A DNA stretch of 7,842 bases from Prevotellaceae bacterium (GTDB taxonomy: Bacteria > Bacteroidota > Bacteroidia > Bacteroidales > Bacteroidaceae): NCBI GenBank assembly GCA_030523505.1, contig JAUNIK010000033.1, positions 5,002 to 12,843 on the forward strand. The letters are read 5' to 3'. This document shows, in pieces, positions 1 through 6,976 of this stretch. The notes below the pieces were generated by a model. The model saw only the letters and a list, made by a program, of their open reading frames with translations, was not told the origin of the DNA and ran no database searches. The translations under genes were made by a program, and so were the position numbers. Every line of letters starts with the position of its first letter. Within the stretch, counting starts at the first letter, position 1.

Positions 1-653
1 CTACTCCTATCAATGCAGAGATGGTGCGCTACTACTACGACCAAATCAACCGCATTGCCTACGAGCAGGAGATGAATCTTGCTCCTGTGGAGTGGAGCAC
101 TCTGTTGCGTATGCCTGATGTGATGACAAAGTTGGAGGCTGAGGAACTCTCTGACGAGGAGTGGACTGCTGTGAGCGGGGCTGTGAATGCGGCTCTCGAC
201 GCTTTGGTTGACTTCCGTCGCCAGGAGGGTGCTGCCCTTGAGAAGAAGTTCAACGAGAAGGTGGACAACATCGAGGCTCTCATGAACTCCATCGAACCTT
301 ACGAGCAGTCGCGTGTCGAGAAGATCCGTGCTCGTCTCATCGAGAACCTGTCTTCTCTTAAAGAGGTGGACTACGATAAGAACCGTCTGGAACAGGAACT
401 CATCTATTACATCGAGAAACTCGACATCAGCGAGGAGAAGCAGCGTCTTGCCAACCACCTGAACTATTTCCGCGAGACAATGGCTGAGCAGGACGGTGGT
501 CAGGGAAAGAAACTCGGATTCATCGCTCAGGAGATGGGCCGCGAGATCAACACCACTGGTAGCAAGTCCAACCAGGCTGAGATGCAGAACATCGTCGTAA
601 AGATGAAAGACGAGTTGGAGCAGATCAAGGAACAGGTGCTGAATGCACTTTAA
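1..653 (+). CDS. yicC: YicC family endoribonuclease, 3' part (5' end outside window)
   Basis: Partial gene: the frame is already open at the window edge (first whole codon at base 3), and residues before the ATG at base 21 (TPINAE) read smoothly into it, so that ATG is internal. About 216 residues are present; family members are usually near 290, so roughly 75 N-terminal residues are missing. The visible part covers the end of the YicC-like N domain and the C-terminal DUF1732 domain, which is rich in charged helices and ends with the family signature EMGREINTTGSKSN followed by a long amphipathic helix. Known of the family: E. coli YicC is a ribonuclease linked to small-RNA decay; whether the Bacteroidales protein has the same targets is not known. 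It is the first visible gene of the operon and sits 86 bases before gmk, an order I recall from other Bacteroidales. Identification is firm; function is by family only. Confidence 0.93.
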   Translation, partial: TPINAEMVRYYYDQINRIAYEQEMNLAPVEWSTLLRMPDVMTKLEAEELSDEEWTAVSGAVNAALDALVDFRRQEGAALEKKFNEKVDNIEALMNSIEPYEQSRVEKIRARLIENLSSLKEVDYDKNRLEQELIYYIEKLDISEEKQRLANHLNYFRETMAEQDGGQGKKLGFIAQEMGREINTTGSKSNQAEMQNIVVKMKDELEQIKEQVLNAL

Positions 654-689
654 AAGAAGACCCTCTCCCCAAGAAGACCTTCCCCCTTA

Positions 690-710
690 CCCCTTCCTTA
701 CAGGACGGGG
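690..710. repeat. G/C-run hairpin repeat before gmk
   Basis: CCCCTTCCT, a three-base loop (TAC) and AGGACGGGG form a 9-base stem with one mismatch. The wider stretch 661-715 is runs of C on this strand. Read on the minus strand it follows the same pattern as the pair near nadD: ACTCCCC, a hairpin, GGGG, two bases, then GGGGG. It is a degenerate member of the same short intergenic repeat type. No T-run follows it, so an intrinsic terminator is unlikely. Confidence 0.6.
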
Positions 711-739
711 AGTAAAATGCTTTTAAGAACAATAACATT

Positions 740-1312
740 ATGAATAAAGGAAAACTCCTTATTTTCTCAGCTCCATCGGGCTCGGGCAAGAGCACTATCG
801 TACAGTGGCTGATGAACGAGCACCCTGAGTTGAACATCCATTTCTCTATCTCGTGCACCACTCGTGCACCTCGTGGCACTGAACAGAACGGTGTGGAATA
901 TTTCTTCCTCACTCCTGACGAGTTCCGTGCAAAGATTGCCGAGGATGCCTTCGTAGAATACGAAGAGGTATATACCGACAAATACTATGGTACTCTCAAA
1001 AGTCAGGTGGAGAGCCAGACTGCTGCTGGCGAGAATGTAACCTTCGATGTGGATGTGAAGGGTGGATGCAACATCAAACGTCAGTATCAGGACGAGGCGA
1101 TGAGCATCTTTATCCAACCACCATCAATCGAGGAACTCCGTCGTCGCCTCGAGGGACGAAAGACTGATGCTCCGGAGGTTATCGAGCAGCGTCTTGCAAA
1201 GGCTGAATACGAGATGACTTTCGCGTCACAGTTCGACCATATCGTCATCAACGACGATTTGGCAAAGGCTGAGGCAGAGGTGTATGAACTGGTGAAAAAC
1301 TTTGTCGGATAA
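740..1312 (+). CDS. gmk: Guanylate kinase
   Basis: Cytosolic enzyme that phosphorylates GMP to GDP with ATP, needed for GTP and dGTP supply. The 190-residue length is typical of the family. The P-loop APSGSGKST lies at residues 11-19. The GMP-binding region contains SCTTRAPRG (38-46), GVEYFF (51-56) and YGT (83-85). DVDVKGG (103-109) is the Walker B-like strand, and the arginine-rich lid (RRRLEGRKTDAPEVIEQR) spans about 134-151. The ATG at 740 begins six residues before the first beta strand (LLIFSAPSG), is preceded by an A-rich leader rather than a Shine-Dalgarno sequence, and has no sensible upstream alternative. The stop codon TAA shares its last base with the nadD start (TAATG), so translational coupling with nadD is likely. 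No missing key residues were noticed. Confidence 0.98.
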   Translation: MNKGKLLIFSAPSGSGKSTIVQWLMNEHPELNIHFSISCTTRAPRGTEQNGVEYFFLTPDEFRAKIAEDAFVEYEEVYTDKYYGTLKSQVESQTAAGENVTFDVDVKGGCNIKRQYQDEAMSIFIQPPSIEELRRRLEGRKTDAPEVIEQRLAKAEYEMTFASQFDHIVINDDLAKAEAEVYELVKNFVG

Positions 1313-1908
1313 TGGCCAAACAACGCATCGGCATCTTCGGTGGCACCTTCGACCCTATCCACAACGGACATGTGAAGTTGGCTGCCTCGTTCCTCAAGAA
1401 ACTCCATCTCGATGAGGTGTGGTTTCTGGTGACACCGCAGAATCCGTGGAAGCAGAACAATAACCTCTCGCCCGACGAGTATCGTTTTGAGTTGGTGCAG
1501 AAGGCTCTCGAAGGGCATCCGGGGTTGGTGGCAAGCGACTATGAGTTCCACCTCGACAAACCGTCGTATTCCTATCAGACGCTGCGTCATCTGCGTGAGG
1601 ATTATCCCGACAAGGAGTTCATGCTTCTCATCGGTGCCGACAACTGGGTGAAGTTCAGCAACTGGGCAGAATACGAGGAGATCCTCGCCAACCACAGCAT
1701 TGCTGTCTATCCGCGTAAGGGCTACGAGGTTGATGAATCCACAATGCCGCCGAATGTGCAGTTTGTGAAGACTCGTCTCTATAATGTGAGTAGCACGGAG
1801 ATCCGCGCCCGTCTCGCCAAAGGCCAGAGTGTGGCCCGTATGGTGCCAAAGAGCATACTCGCACGCCTCAGCCCCCCAACCCCCAAAGGGGGAGTGAAAA
1901 ATAGTTAG
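1312..1908 (+). CDS. nadD: Nicotinate-nucleotide adenylyltransferase
   Basis: Joins nicotinate mononucleotide and ATP to make deamido-NAD in NAD synthesis; cytosolic. The nucleotidyltransferase signature GGTFDPIHNGH is at residues 10-20, PSYSYQTL at 85-92 (the substrate-loop position), IGADNW at 107-112 and the C-terminal ATP-binding motif NVSSTEIR at 158-165. The length of 198 is slightly above the usual 190 or so. The start overlaps the gmk stop by one base. Oddity: the last twelve residues (SPPTPKGGVKNS) are encoded by a G/C-run repeat (1870-1895) and the bases just after it, so the natural C-terminus has been replaced or lengthened by repeat-derived sequence. This lies beyond all recognised motifs and probably does not harm the enzyme. 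Identification is firm. Confidence 0.97.
   Translation: MAKQRIGIFGGTFDPIHNGHVKLAASFLKKLHLDEVWFLVTPQNPWKQNNNLSPDEYRFELVQKALEGHPGLVASDYEFHLDKPSYSYQTLRHLREDYPDKEFMLLIGADNWVKFSNWAEYEEILANHSIAVYPRKGYEVDESTMPPNVQFVKTRLYNVSSTEIRARLAKGQSVARMVPKSILARLSPPTPKGGVKNS
1870..1895 (-). repeat. G/C-run intergenic repeat, copy 1 (inside nadD 3' end)
   Basis: A 26-base element that is the reverse complement of 1977-2002 with a single mismatch (25 of 26). It holds CCCCC-AAA-GGGGG, so it can fold on itself as well as pair with the second copy. It is read in frame as the nadD tail. I assign the minus strand because, read that way, it matches copy 2 on the plus strand. Confidence 0.85.
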
Positions 1909-1976
1909 CGATAGCGTCCTCTGGGGTCCTATTGCTTCCTCTAAAATCCTATAATGCCCTCGTTATCGTTCCCTTT

Positions 1977-2002
1977 ACTCCCCCTTCGGGGGTTGGGGGG
2001 CT
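1977..2002 (+). repeat. G/C-run intergenic repeat, copy 2 (leader of GT2-GH2 gene)
   Basis: This is the partner of 1870-1895 in inverted orientation, 81 bases away. It holds CCCC-TTCG-GGGG, which as RNA is a stem closed by a stable cUUCGg tetraloop. It ends seven bases before the ATG at 2010. Pairing of the two copies in the transcript would make a 26-base stem next to the start codon of the next gene. Its translation is also what makes the open frame appear to begin earlier (at 1932). Confidence 0.85.
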
Positions 2003-2009
2003 TTACCTT

Positions 2010-5000
2010 ATGAAAACCGCTGTTGTCATACTCAACTGGAATGGTGCAGAGATGATGCGCCGATTCCTGCCTTCCGTGGTAGCACATTCTACTACGGACA
2101 GCGAGGTGTGGGTGGCTGATAATGCCTCTACCGACAACTCGCTGGAAGTCCTTAAAAACGAGTTCCCTACGGTGAAGACTCTCGTCCTTGAAAAGAACTG
2201 GGGCTTTGCCGAAGGCTATAACAAGGCTCTTGCACAGATCCCTGCCGAATACTTCGTCTTGCTCAACAGCGATGTGGAGGTCACTCCGGGATGGCTCGAC
2301 CCTCTGGTGGAATATCTCGACAGCCATCCTGATGTTGCTGCTGTCCAACCGAAACTCCTCAAGGCGCAGTTCGACAAACCGTCCGACCAATCTACCGACA
2401 GCCAGTTCGAATATGCTGGTGCTGCCGGGGGATTCATCGACAAACATGGATATCCTTATTGCCGTGGCCGTCTGTTTGGTGTCGTGGAGAACGATCATGG
2501 TCAGTACGACACTCCTATGGAGGTGCACTGGGCAACGGGTGCCTGTCTGGTGGTGCGTGCCAGCGACTATTTCGAAGCGGGAGGTCTCGATGGGCGTTTC
2601 TTTGCCCACAACGAGGAGATAGACCTCTGCTGGCGCATGCGCATCGCGGGCAGAAAGATAATGTGTCTGCCTCAGAGCAGGGTGTATCATCTCGGTGGTG
2701 GTACTCTGCCACAGGGCAACCCGCGCAAGACTTACCTCAACTTCCGCAACAACCTCACGATGCTCTACAAGAATCTGCCTGAATCGCGTTTGAAGAGTGT
2801 CATGCGAACACGAATGCTGCTCGACTATGTGGCGATGGCTCAGTCGCTGGCAAAGGGCAATATCGGCGATGTGAAGGCAATCATCAACGCTCGCCGCGAT
2901 TTCAACAAATGGAAAAACAACTTCAACAACGATAGAATGAAAATCCAATCAACCCGCTCGCTGGCTCCTGAGAAGGACCTCGCACCGATATCACTGCTCT
3001 GGCAGTTCTTTGCTCGTGGAAAGAAAACATGGGATCGTCTCCCATCTGCCATATTGCTTGCTCTCATGCTGCTGTCACCAGTGGCGATGATGGCTGGCGA
3101 CAATACCGATGGCAAGACTCGTGGTATTGGTGTTTACCCGGGACGCCCGAGTGAGTCGTATGCTGCAAGCACCGTCGAGACGAAGGTGTTCCATAACCTC
3201 ACCCTCAACCATGCTGCCTACCATTCTTCGAACTACGACTTCAACCTCACCGCCCAACTCGTCACCGACGGTCTGGCTGCCAAGGCTGCTCCTGCCTGGA
3301 TGGAGGTGTTGCTCAATGGCAAACCGACGAATCTCCGTGAGCGCGACTGGGCTTTCAATGGCAATGAATGGTCGGGCAACACCATCATGGGCAGCAATGC
3401 CACATACGAGATAAAGTGGCACAACATGAAGATTCGTGTTGATAGTGTCTATATGGATTATGTGGTGGCTTACCATCGTGAACAGGCTACCAAGGGCTAT
3501 GACATCCGCCTCATGGACGGACAGCACCAGATGCTCCGCCTTCAGAGCGACAATGGTCTGCCTGGTCCTCCGATGCGCTATCAGCTCAATGCCGACCCAA
3601 ACAAGCAGGAGCGTGGTGCTGAGACACTCCCTGCATGTCGCATAAAGCAGGGTTTTGCTCTCGAAAGCAACGATTCCATCGGCAGTTTCAAGATGCTGAT
3701 GAACATGGAGGGTGCTGAATATTGGCGCGTCTCCGACCTGCGATTCTTCTATCAGGGCAAGGCTGTCGATACCGAGATGCTGTCGTCCAACTGTTTCCAG
3801 AGTGCATGGATGAGTGCCGAGGGCGGCAACCAGTGGGTGTATGTCGATATGGGTGCTCAGGCACAGGTCGAGAAAGTGCGCCTCTATTGGTTAGGTTTTG
3901 CTCCTAAGGGCCGCCTTGAGATTTCCGATGATGCCCACAACTGGAATGCTTTTGCCTCACTGCCTACCGACCAGGGTGTGTACTACGAGATTCCTGTCGA
4001 TAAGGTGAAGGGCCGCTATCTCCGCGTGTCGGTAGAGGGTTCCGACAGACCTTATGTCATGGTTGAACTCGAAGCTCTGGGCCGTGGCGGCACCATCGCC
4101 CGTCCTCATGCCGAGGCTGCTGTCGAGGGCAACAAGTGGTTGCTCAATGGTGGCGACTGGCGCATACAGCGTGAGTCGGAGGTGCGCTGGGCTGGCGAGG
4201 TGGTGTCTATCCCTGGCTACCCAGTGAAGGACTGGATTCCTGCTACTGTTCCTGGCACTGTCCTCACGAGTTATGTCAATGCGGGGGCTTTGGCCGACCA
4301 GAACTATGATGATAATATGTACTACACCTCGGAGTCGTTCTTCAACTCCAACTTCTGGTATCGTCGTGAGTTCAACCTTCCTAAGGAATGGAACGGCAAG
4401 CGCATCTATATCAACCTCGACGGTATCAACTGGAAGGCACAGATATGGCTCAACGGTCGCAAGGTGAACCGTATGGAGGGCGCTTTCGTGCGTGGTAAGT
4501 TCGATATCACATCACTCGTTTATAAAAACACCACCAATGTCCTCGCCATCGAGATTGAGCGTGTGGCTCATCCAGGTTCTGTCAAGGAGAAGAACACCCA
4601 TAGCACCGATATCAATGGTGGTCTGCTGGGCTATGACAACCCTACCTTCCACGCTACTGTCGGATGGGACTGGATAACCTCCGTCCGTGGTCGCGACATC
4701 GGTATATGGAACGATATCTACCTCACCGCCGAGACTGGCATGTATCTCTACGATCCATTGGTGACAACCACCCTCAACCAGCCTGACACCCTCGCTACTA
4801 TGCACCCTGTGGTGAACTTCAAGAACGAGACTGGTCGTGTGCTCAACGGAACCCTCGTTGGATGGGTTGGCGATGTGAAATTCGAGAAGGCTGTCAAGGT
4901 AAAGCCAGGCGAAGGCTCACTCCGCATCGACCCAGCCGACTGCGCCCAACTGCGTGATCAGAAGATGCGCCTGTGGTGGCCTAACGGTTACGGCGAACCA

Positions 5001-6575
5001 TACCTCTACGATGCTGGTTTCTGCTTCCTTGGCGAAGAGGGCGACACACTCTCTACCATCCATTTCAAGCAGGGCATTCGTGAGGTGACATATAAAGACA
5101 AGCAGACAAAACTCACTATCTATGTGAACGGCCGTCGTGTAGTGCCTCTGGGTGGCAACTGGGGATTCTCTGAGCAGAACCTCAACTATCGTGCTCGTGA
5201 GTACGACACAGCAGTGAGATACCACCGCGACATGAATTTCAACATGATTCGCAACTGGGTCGGACAGACCGGCGATGATGAGTTCTATGAGGCTTGCGAC
5301 AAATACGGTATCATGGTATGGCAGGACTTCTGGCTTGCCAACCCTGCCGACGGACCGGATCCTGCCGATGAGCAGATGTTCATGAACAACGCCAACGACT
5401 ATGTCGGTCGCATCCGTCATCACGCCTCTATCGCCCTCTACTGTGGACGCAACGAAGGATATCCTCCTGCAACACTCAACCGCGAACTCGAGAACCTCGT
5501 GAAAAGTCGCCATCCGGGAATGGAATATATCGCCTCGTCGGCTGATGATGGTGTGAGCGGTCATGGTCCTTACTGGGCAATCCCTGCCAAGGAGTACTTC
5601 GAAAAACAGACTGGTCAGTTGCATTCCGAGCGCGGTATGCCGAATGTGATGACCTATGAAGGACTCTCGCGCACCCTCCGTCCTGAGAACCTCTGGCCAC
5701 AGAACATCCACTGGGGACAGCACGACTACACCATGGCTGGTGCACAGCGTGGTGCCACCTTCAACAAACTCATCGAGCAGTATGGCGATATCCAGTCGGC
5801 TGAGGAGTTCACACGACTCGCACAGTTTGTCAACTACGACGGCTATCGCGCCATGTACGAGTCAGGCAGCGCAGCCCGTATGGGACTCCTCATATGGATG
5901 AGTCACGCCTGCTGGCCTTCGATGACATGGCAGTGCTACGACTACTACTTCGAACCAACAGCCGCTTATTTCGGTTGTAAGAAAGGCTGCGAACCACTGC
6001 ATATCCAGTACAACGCCTCTACATCCGATATTGAGGTAGTGAACCTCGGTGTTGGCGACTATAACAAGATGAAATATGAGGTATGTCTTTATGACATCGA
6101 CGGCAACAAGCTCAGCGGTATGAAGGGCAAGGTCAACTCTCCTAATGATTCCAACATCAAATGCGGAGTTGTCAACACCCAGGGAGCCACACTCATGCGA
6201 ATGAAACTCATGAAGGGCAAGACCGTCATCAGCGAGAACACCTACATCCTCGACCCATCCGCCCTCCAAACCGCCAAGAAAGCAACGTTGTCGTACACCG
6301 TCCAGCCATCGCCATCGCCAACCTCTCCCCATAAGGGGGGAGATGCCGAAGGCAGAGGGGGCCTCTCTATTACCCTCCAAGCCCCAAAGGACGCCCCAGT
6401 CTATATGGTCCGTCTGAACCTCAAGGATGATAACGGTGAGCAGATCCTTCCAGTGATGTATGAGGACAACTACTTCCATCTCCTTCCAGGCGAGAAGAAG
6501 ACCGTCACCATCACCTGGCACGCCGAAGACCAGCACACCCCTGGCGCTACAGTAGAGATTACAAAATACAACTAA
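2010..6575 (+). CDS. GT2 glycosyltransferase fused to GH2 glycoside hydrolase (one 1521-residue protein)
   Basis: Residues 1-343 form a family 2 glycosyltransferase of the rhamnosyltransferase-like type: VVILNWNG (5-12), DNAST (37-41), the metal/nucleotide-sugar motif LLNSDVEV (84-91) and the catalytic-base region HNEEIDLCWRM (200-210). A signal-peptide-like segment follows (344-362). The rest is a GH2 enzyme: N-terminal region GVYPGRP (374-380) with SSNYDFNLTAQLVTDG, an F5/8-type (discoidin-like) module at about 595-692, a GH2 sugar-binding domain (about 709-905), an immunoglobulin-like domain (about 906-1028) and a TIM barrel from about 1035. Likely catalytic residues are E1149 (GRNEG, acid/base) and E1207 (HSERGMPN, nucleophile). 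Relatives include exo-beta-glucosaminidases and beta-mannosidases; the substrate cannot be told. The start at 2010 is chosen because MKTAVVILNWNG is the usual GT2 beginning; the upstream frame from 1932 translates the repeat. Residues 1438-1451 are encoded by a repeat. Fusion by loss of the gene boundary is inferred; misassembly is possible. Confidence 0.9.
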   Translation: MKTAVVILNWNGAEMMRRFLPSVVAHSTTDSEVWVADNASTDNSLEVLKNEFPTVKTLVLEKNWGFAEGYNKALAQIPAEYFVLLNSDVEVTPGWLDPLVEYLDSHPDVAAVQPKLLKAQFDKPSDQSTDSQFEYAGAAGGFIDKHGYPYCRGRLFGVVENDHGQYDTPMEVHWATGACLVVRASDYFEAGGLDGRFFAHNEEIDLCWRMRIAGRKIMCLPQSRVYHLGGGTLPQGNPRKTYLNFRNNLTMLYKNLPESRLKSVMRTRMLLDYVAMAQSLAKGNIGDVKAIINARRDFNKWKNNFNNDRMKIQSTRSLAPEKDLAPISLLWQFFARGKKTWDRLPSAILLALMLLSPVAMMAGDNTDGKTRGIGVYPGRPSESYAASTVETKVFHNLTLNHAAYHSSNYDFNLTAQLVTDGLAAKAAPAWMEVLLNGKPTNLRERDWAFNGNEWSGNTIMGSNATYEIKWHNMKIRVDSVYMDYVVAYHREQATKGYDIRLMDGQHQMLRLQSDNGLPGPPMRYQLNADPNKQERGAETLPACRIKQGFALESNDSIGSFKMLMNMEGAEYWRVSDLRFFYQGKAVDTEMLSSNCFQSAWMSAEGGNQWVYVDMGAQAQVEKVRLYWLGFAPKGRLEISDDAHNWNAFASLPTDQGVYYEIPVDKVKGRYLRVSVEGSDRPYVMVELEALGRGGTIARPHAEAAVEGNKWLLNGGDWRIQRESEVRWAGEVVSIPGYPVKDWIPATVPGTVLTSYVNAGALADQNYDDNMYYTSESFFNSNFWYRREFNLPKEWNGKRIYINLDGINWKAQIWLNGRKVNRMEGAFVRGKFDITSLVYKNTTNVLAIEIERVAHPGSVKEKNTHSTDINGGLLGYDNPTFHATVGWDWITSVRGRDIGIWNDIYLTAETGMYLYDPLVTTTLNQPDTLATMHPVVNFKNETGRVLNGTLVGWVGDVKFEKAVKVKPGEGSLRIDPADCAQLRDQKMRLWWPNGYGEPYLYDAGFCFLGEEGDTLSTIHFKQGIREVTYKDKQTKLTIYVNGRRVVPLGGNWGFSEQNLNYRAREYDTAVRYHRDMNFNMIRNWVGQTGDDEFYEACDKYGIMVWQDFWLANPADGPDPADEQMFMNNANDYVGRIRHHASIALYCGRNEGYPPATLNRELENLVKSRHPGMEYIASSADDGVSGHGPYWAIPAKEYFEKQTGQLHSERGMPNVMTYEGLSRTLRPENLWPQNIHWGQHDYTMAGAQRGATFNKLIEQYGDIQSAEEFTRLAQFVNYDGYRAMYESGSAARMGLLIWMSHACWPSMTWQCYDYYFEPTAAYFGCKKGCEPLHIQYNASTSDIEVVNLGVGDYNKMKYEVCLYDIDGNKLSGMKGKVNSPNDSNIKCGVVNTQGATLMRMKLMKGKTVISENTYILDPSALQTAKKATLSYTVQPSPSPTSPHKGGDAEGRGGLSITLQAPKDAPVYMVRLNLKDDNGEQILPVMYEDNYFHLLPGEKKTVTITWHAEDQHTPGATVEITKYN
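3012..3098 (+). other. Internal signal peptide / membrane anchor between GT2 and GH2 parts
   Basis: Within the fused protein, a basic stretch (ARGKKTWDR, residues 335-343) is followed by LPSAILLALMLLSPVAMMAG (344-363) and then polar GDNTDGKTRG. This has the n-, h- and c-regions of a Sec signal peptide, but 343 residues into the chain. The positive side faces the GT2 part, which predicts GT2 in the cytosol and GH2 in the periplasm. No cysteine is suitably placed for a lipoprotein. Cleavage after MMA or MMAG is possible but not a strong A-x-A site. Confidence 0.7.
6305..6363 (+). repeat. Repeat element translated inside the GH2 domain
   Basis: After 2.7 copies of GCCATC (6305-6320), bases 6322-6358 form a nested fold. 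CCTCT (6322-6326) pairs with AGAGG (6354-6358). The enclosed part holds a CCCC-ATAA-GGGG stem and a TGCC-GAA-GGCA stem (6344-6354), giving a cloverleaf-like layout typical of REP-type repeats. It is read in frame as PTSPHKGGDAEGRGG, which is unlike the flanking beta-sandwich sequence. Its sequence differs from the repeats near nadD. Confidence 0.7.
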
Positions 6576-6584
6576 ATACCGATT

Positions 6585-6851
6585 ATGGACTACAATTCAG
6601 AATCACATATCACCACTATCGCCGAAGTGAAGGCTTTCTTTATCGAGATGGTAAAGATTGCCGGCGACGAGTGGCATCCTGACGACAGTTACTCATCATA
6701 TAAGGACCGCAAGACCAAGGAGTGTCTCTTCACCCCTGAGGAGATTGTAGAGTGTGAGCGTCTCCAATCCGAATGTTTCGCCGTATGCGACGCCAAGGGT
6801 GTCGATATCTACGACCTCGGCTGGGAAGCCATCGAAGCCTCGATAGAGTAA
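6585..6851 (+). CDS. Small acidic hypothetical protein
   Basis: An 88-residue protein beginning nine bases after the stop of the GT2-GH2 gene, so very probably co-transcribed. It starts MDYNSESHITTIAEVKAFF, has FTPEEIVECERL at 49-60 and ends with ECFAVCDAKGVDIYDLGWEAIE. It is acidic, with no signal peptide or membrane segment, and should be a small cytosolic helical protein. It resembles a group of short uncharacterised Bacteroidales proteins with an EVKAFF start and an FTPEE motif; that is from memory and not searched. Three cysteines (C48, C57, C64) are present without a clear metal-binding spacing. Codon use resembles the genes upstream. I do not know its function. Confidence 0.75.
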   Translation: MDYNSESHITTIAEVKAFFIEMVKIAGDEWHPDDSYSSYKDRKTKECLFTPEEIVECERLQSECFAVCDAKGVDIYDLGWEAIEASIE

Positions 6852-6887
6852 GCAAGAAGCCCTCGCGCCTTTCGCACGCCCCTTTGT

Positions 6888-6926
6888 CCATTTTTTTGCT
6901 TCGCGGTAGAAAAATGGGGTATTTTT
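6888..6926 (+). terminator. Possible operon terminator
   Basis: CCATTTTT (6888-6895) pairs with AAAAATGG (6910-6917) around a 14-base loop, and TTTTT (6922-6926) follows four bases later. It lies 36 bases after the last plus-strand gene and between convergent transcription units, so it could end both. The stem is A/T-rich and the loop large, making it a weak candidate. The rest of 6852-6976 shows nothing else I can name. Confidence 0.35.
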
Positions 6927-6976
6927 GTGAGAATGTAAGAATGTCCCTCCCGAGCGTGTGTGTATTAAAGAGGTGT

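Noticed and set aside
1870..2002. Repeat pair as an intrinsic terminator after nadD
   Set aside because: No T-run follows either arm and the downstream gene is in the same direction only seven bases later.
1932..2009. An upstream ATG that would add 26 residues to the GT2-GH2 protein
   Set aside because: These codons translate the G/C-run repeat and its flank (FTPPSGVGG), while MKTAVVILNWNG at 2010 is the normal start of a GT2 domain.
1941..2948. Long open frame (335 codons) on the minus strand opposite the GT2 part
   Set aside because: It lies fully opposite a gene with clear motifs, shows no recognisable domain and is explained by codon bias of the plus-strand gene.
3029..3031. Out-of-frame ATG near the fusion point as a possible GH2 start
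   Set aside because: Its frame gives no signal peptide and does not enter the GH2 reading frame.
4917..5723. Minus-strand open frame of 268 codons opposite the GH2 barrel
   Set aside because: Shadow of the coding strand; no domain, no promoter, histidine- and valine-rich sequence typical of antisense frames.
5862..6536. Minus-strand open frame of 224 codons opposite the GH2 C-terminus
   Set aside because: Shadow frame; low-complexity W/G/R stretch comes from the repeat on the other strand.
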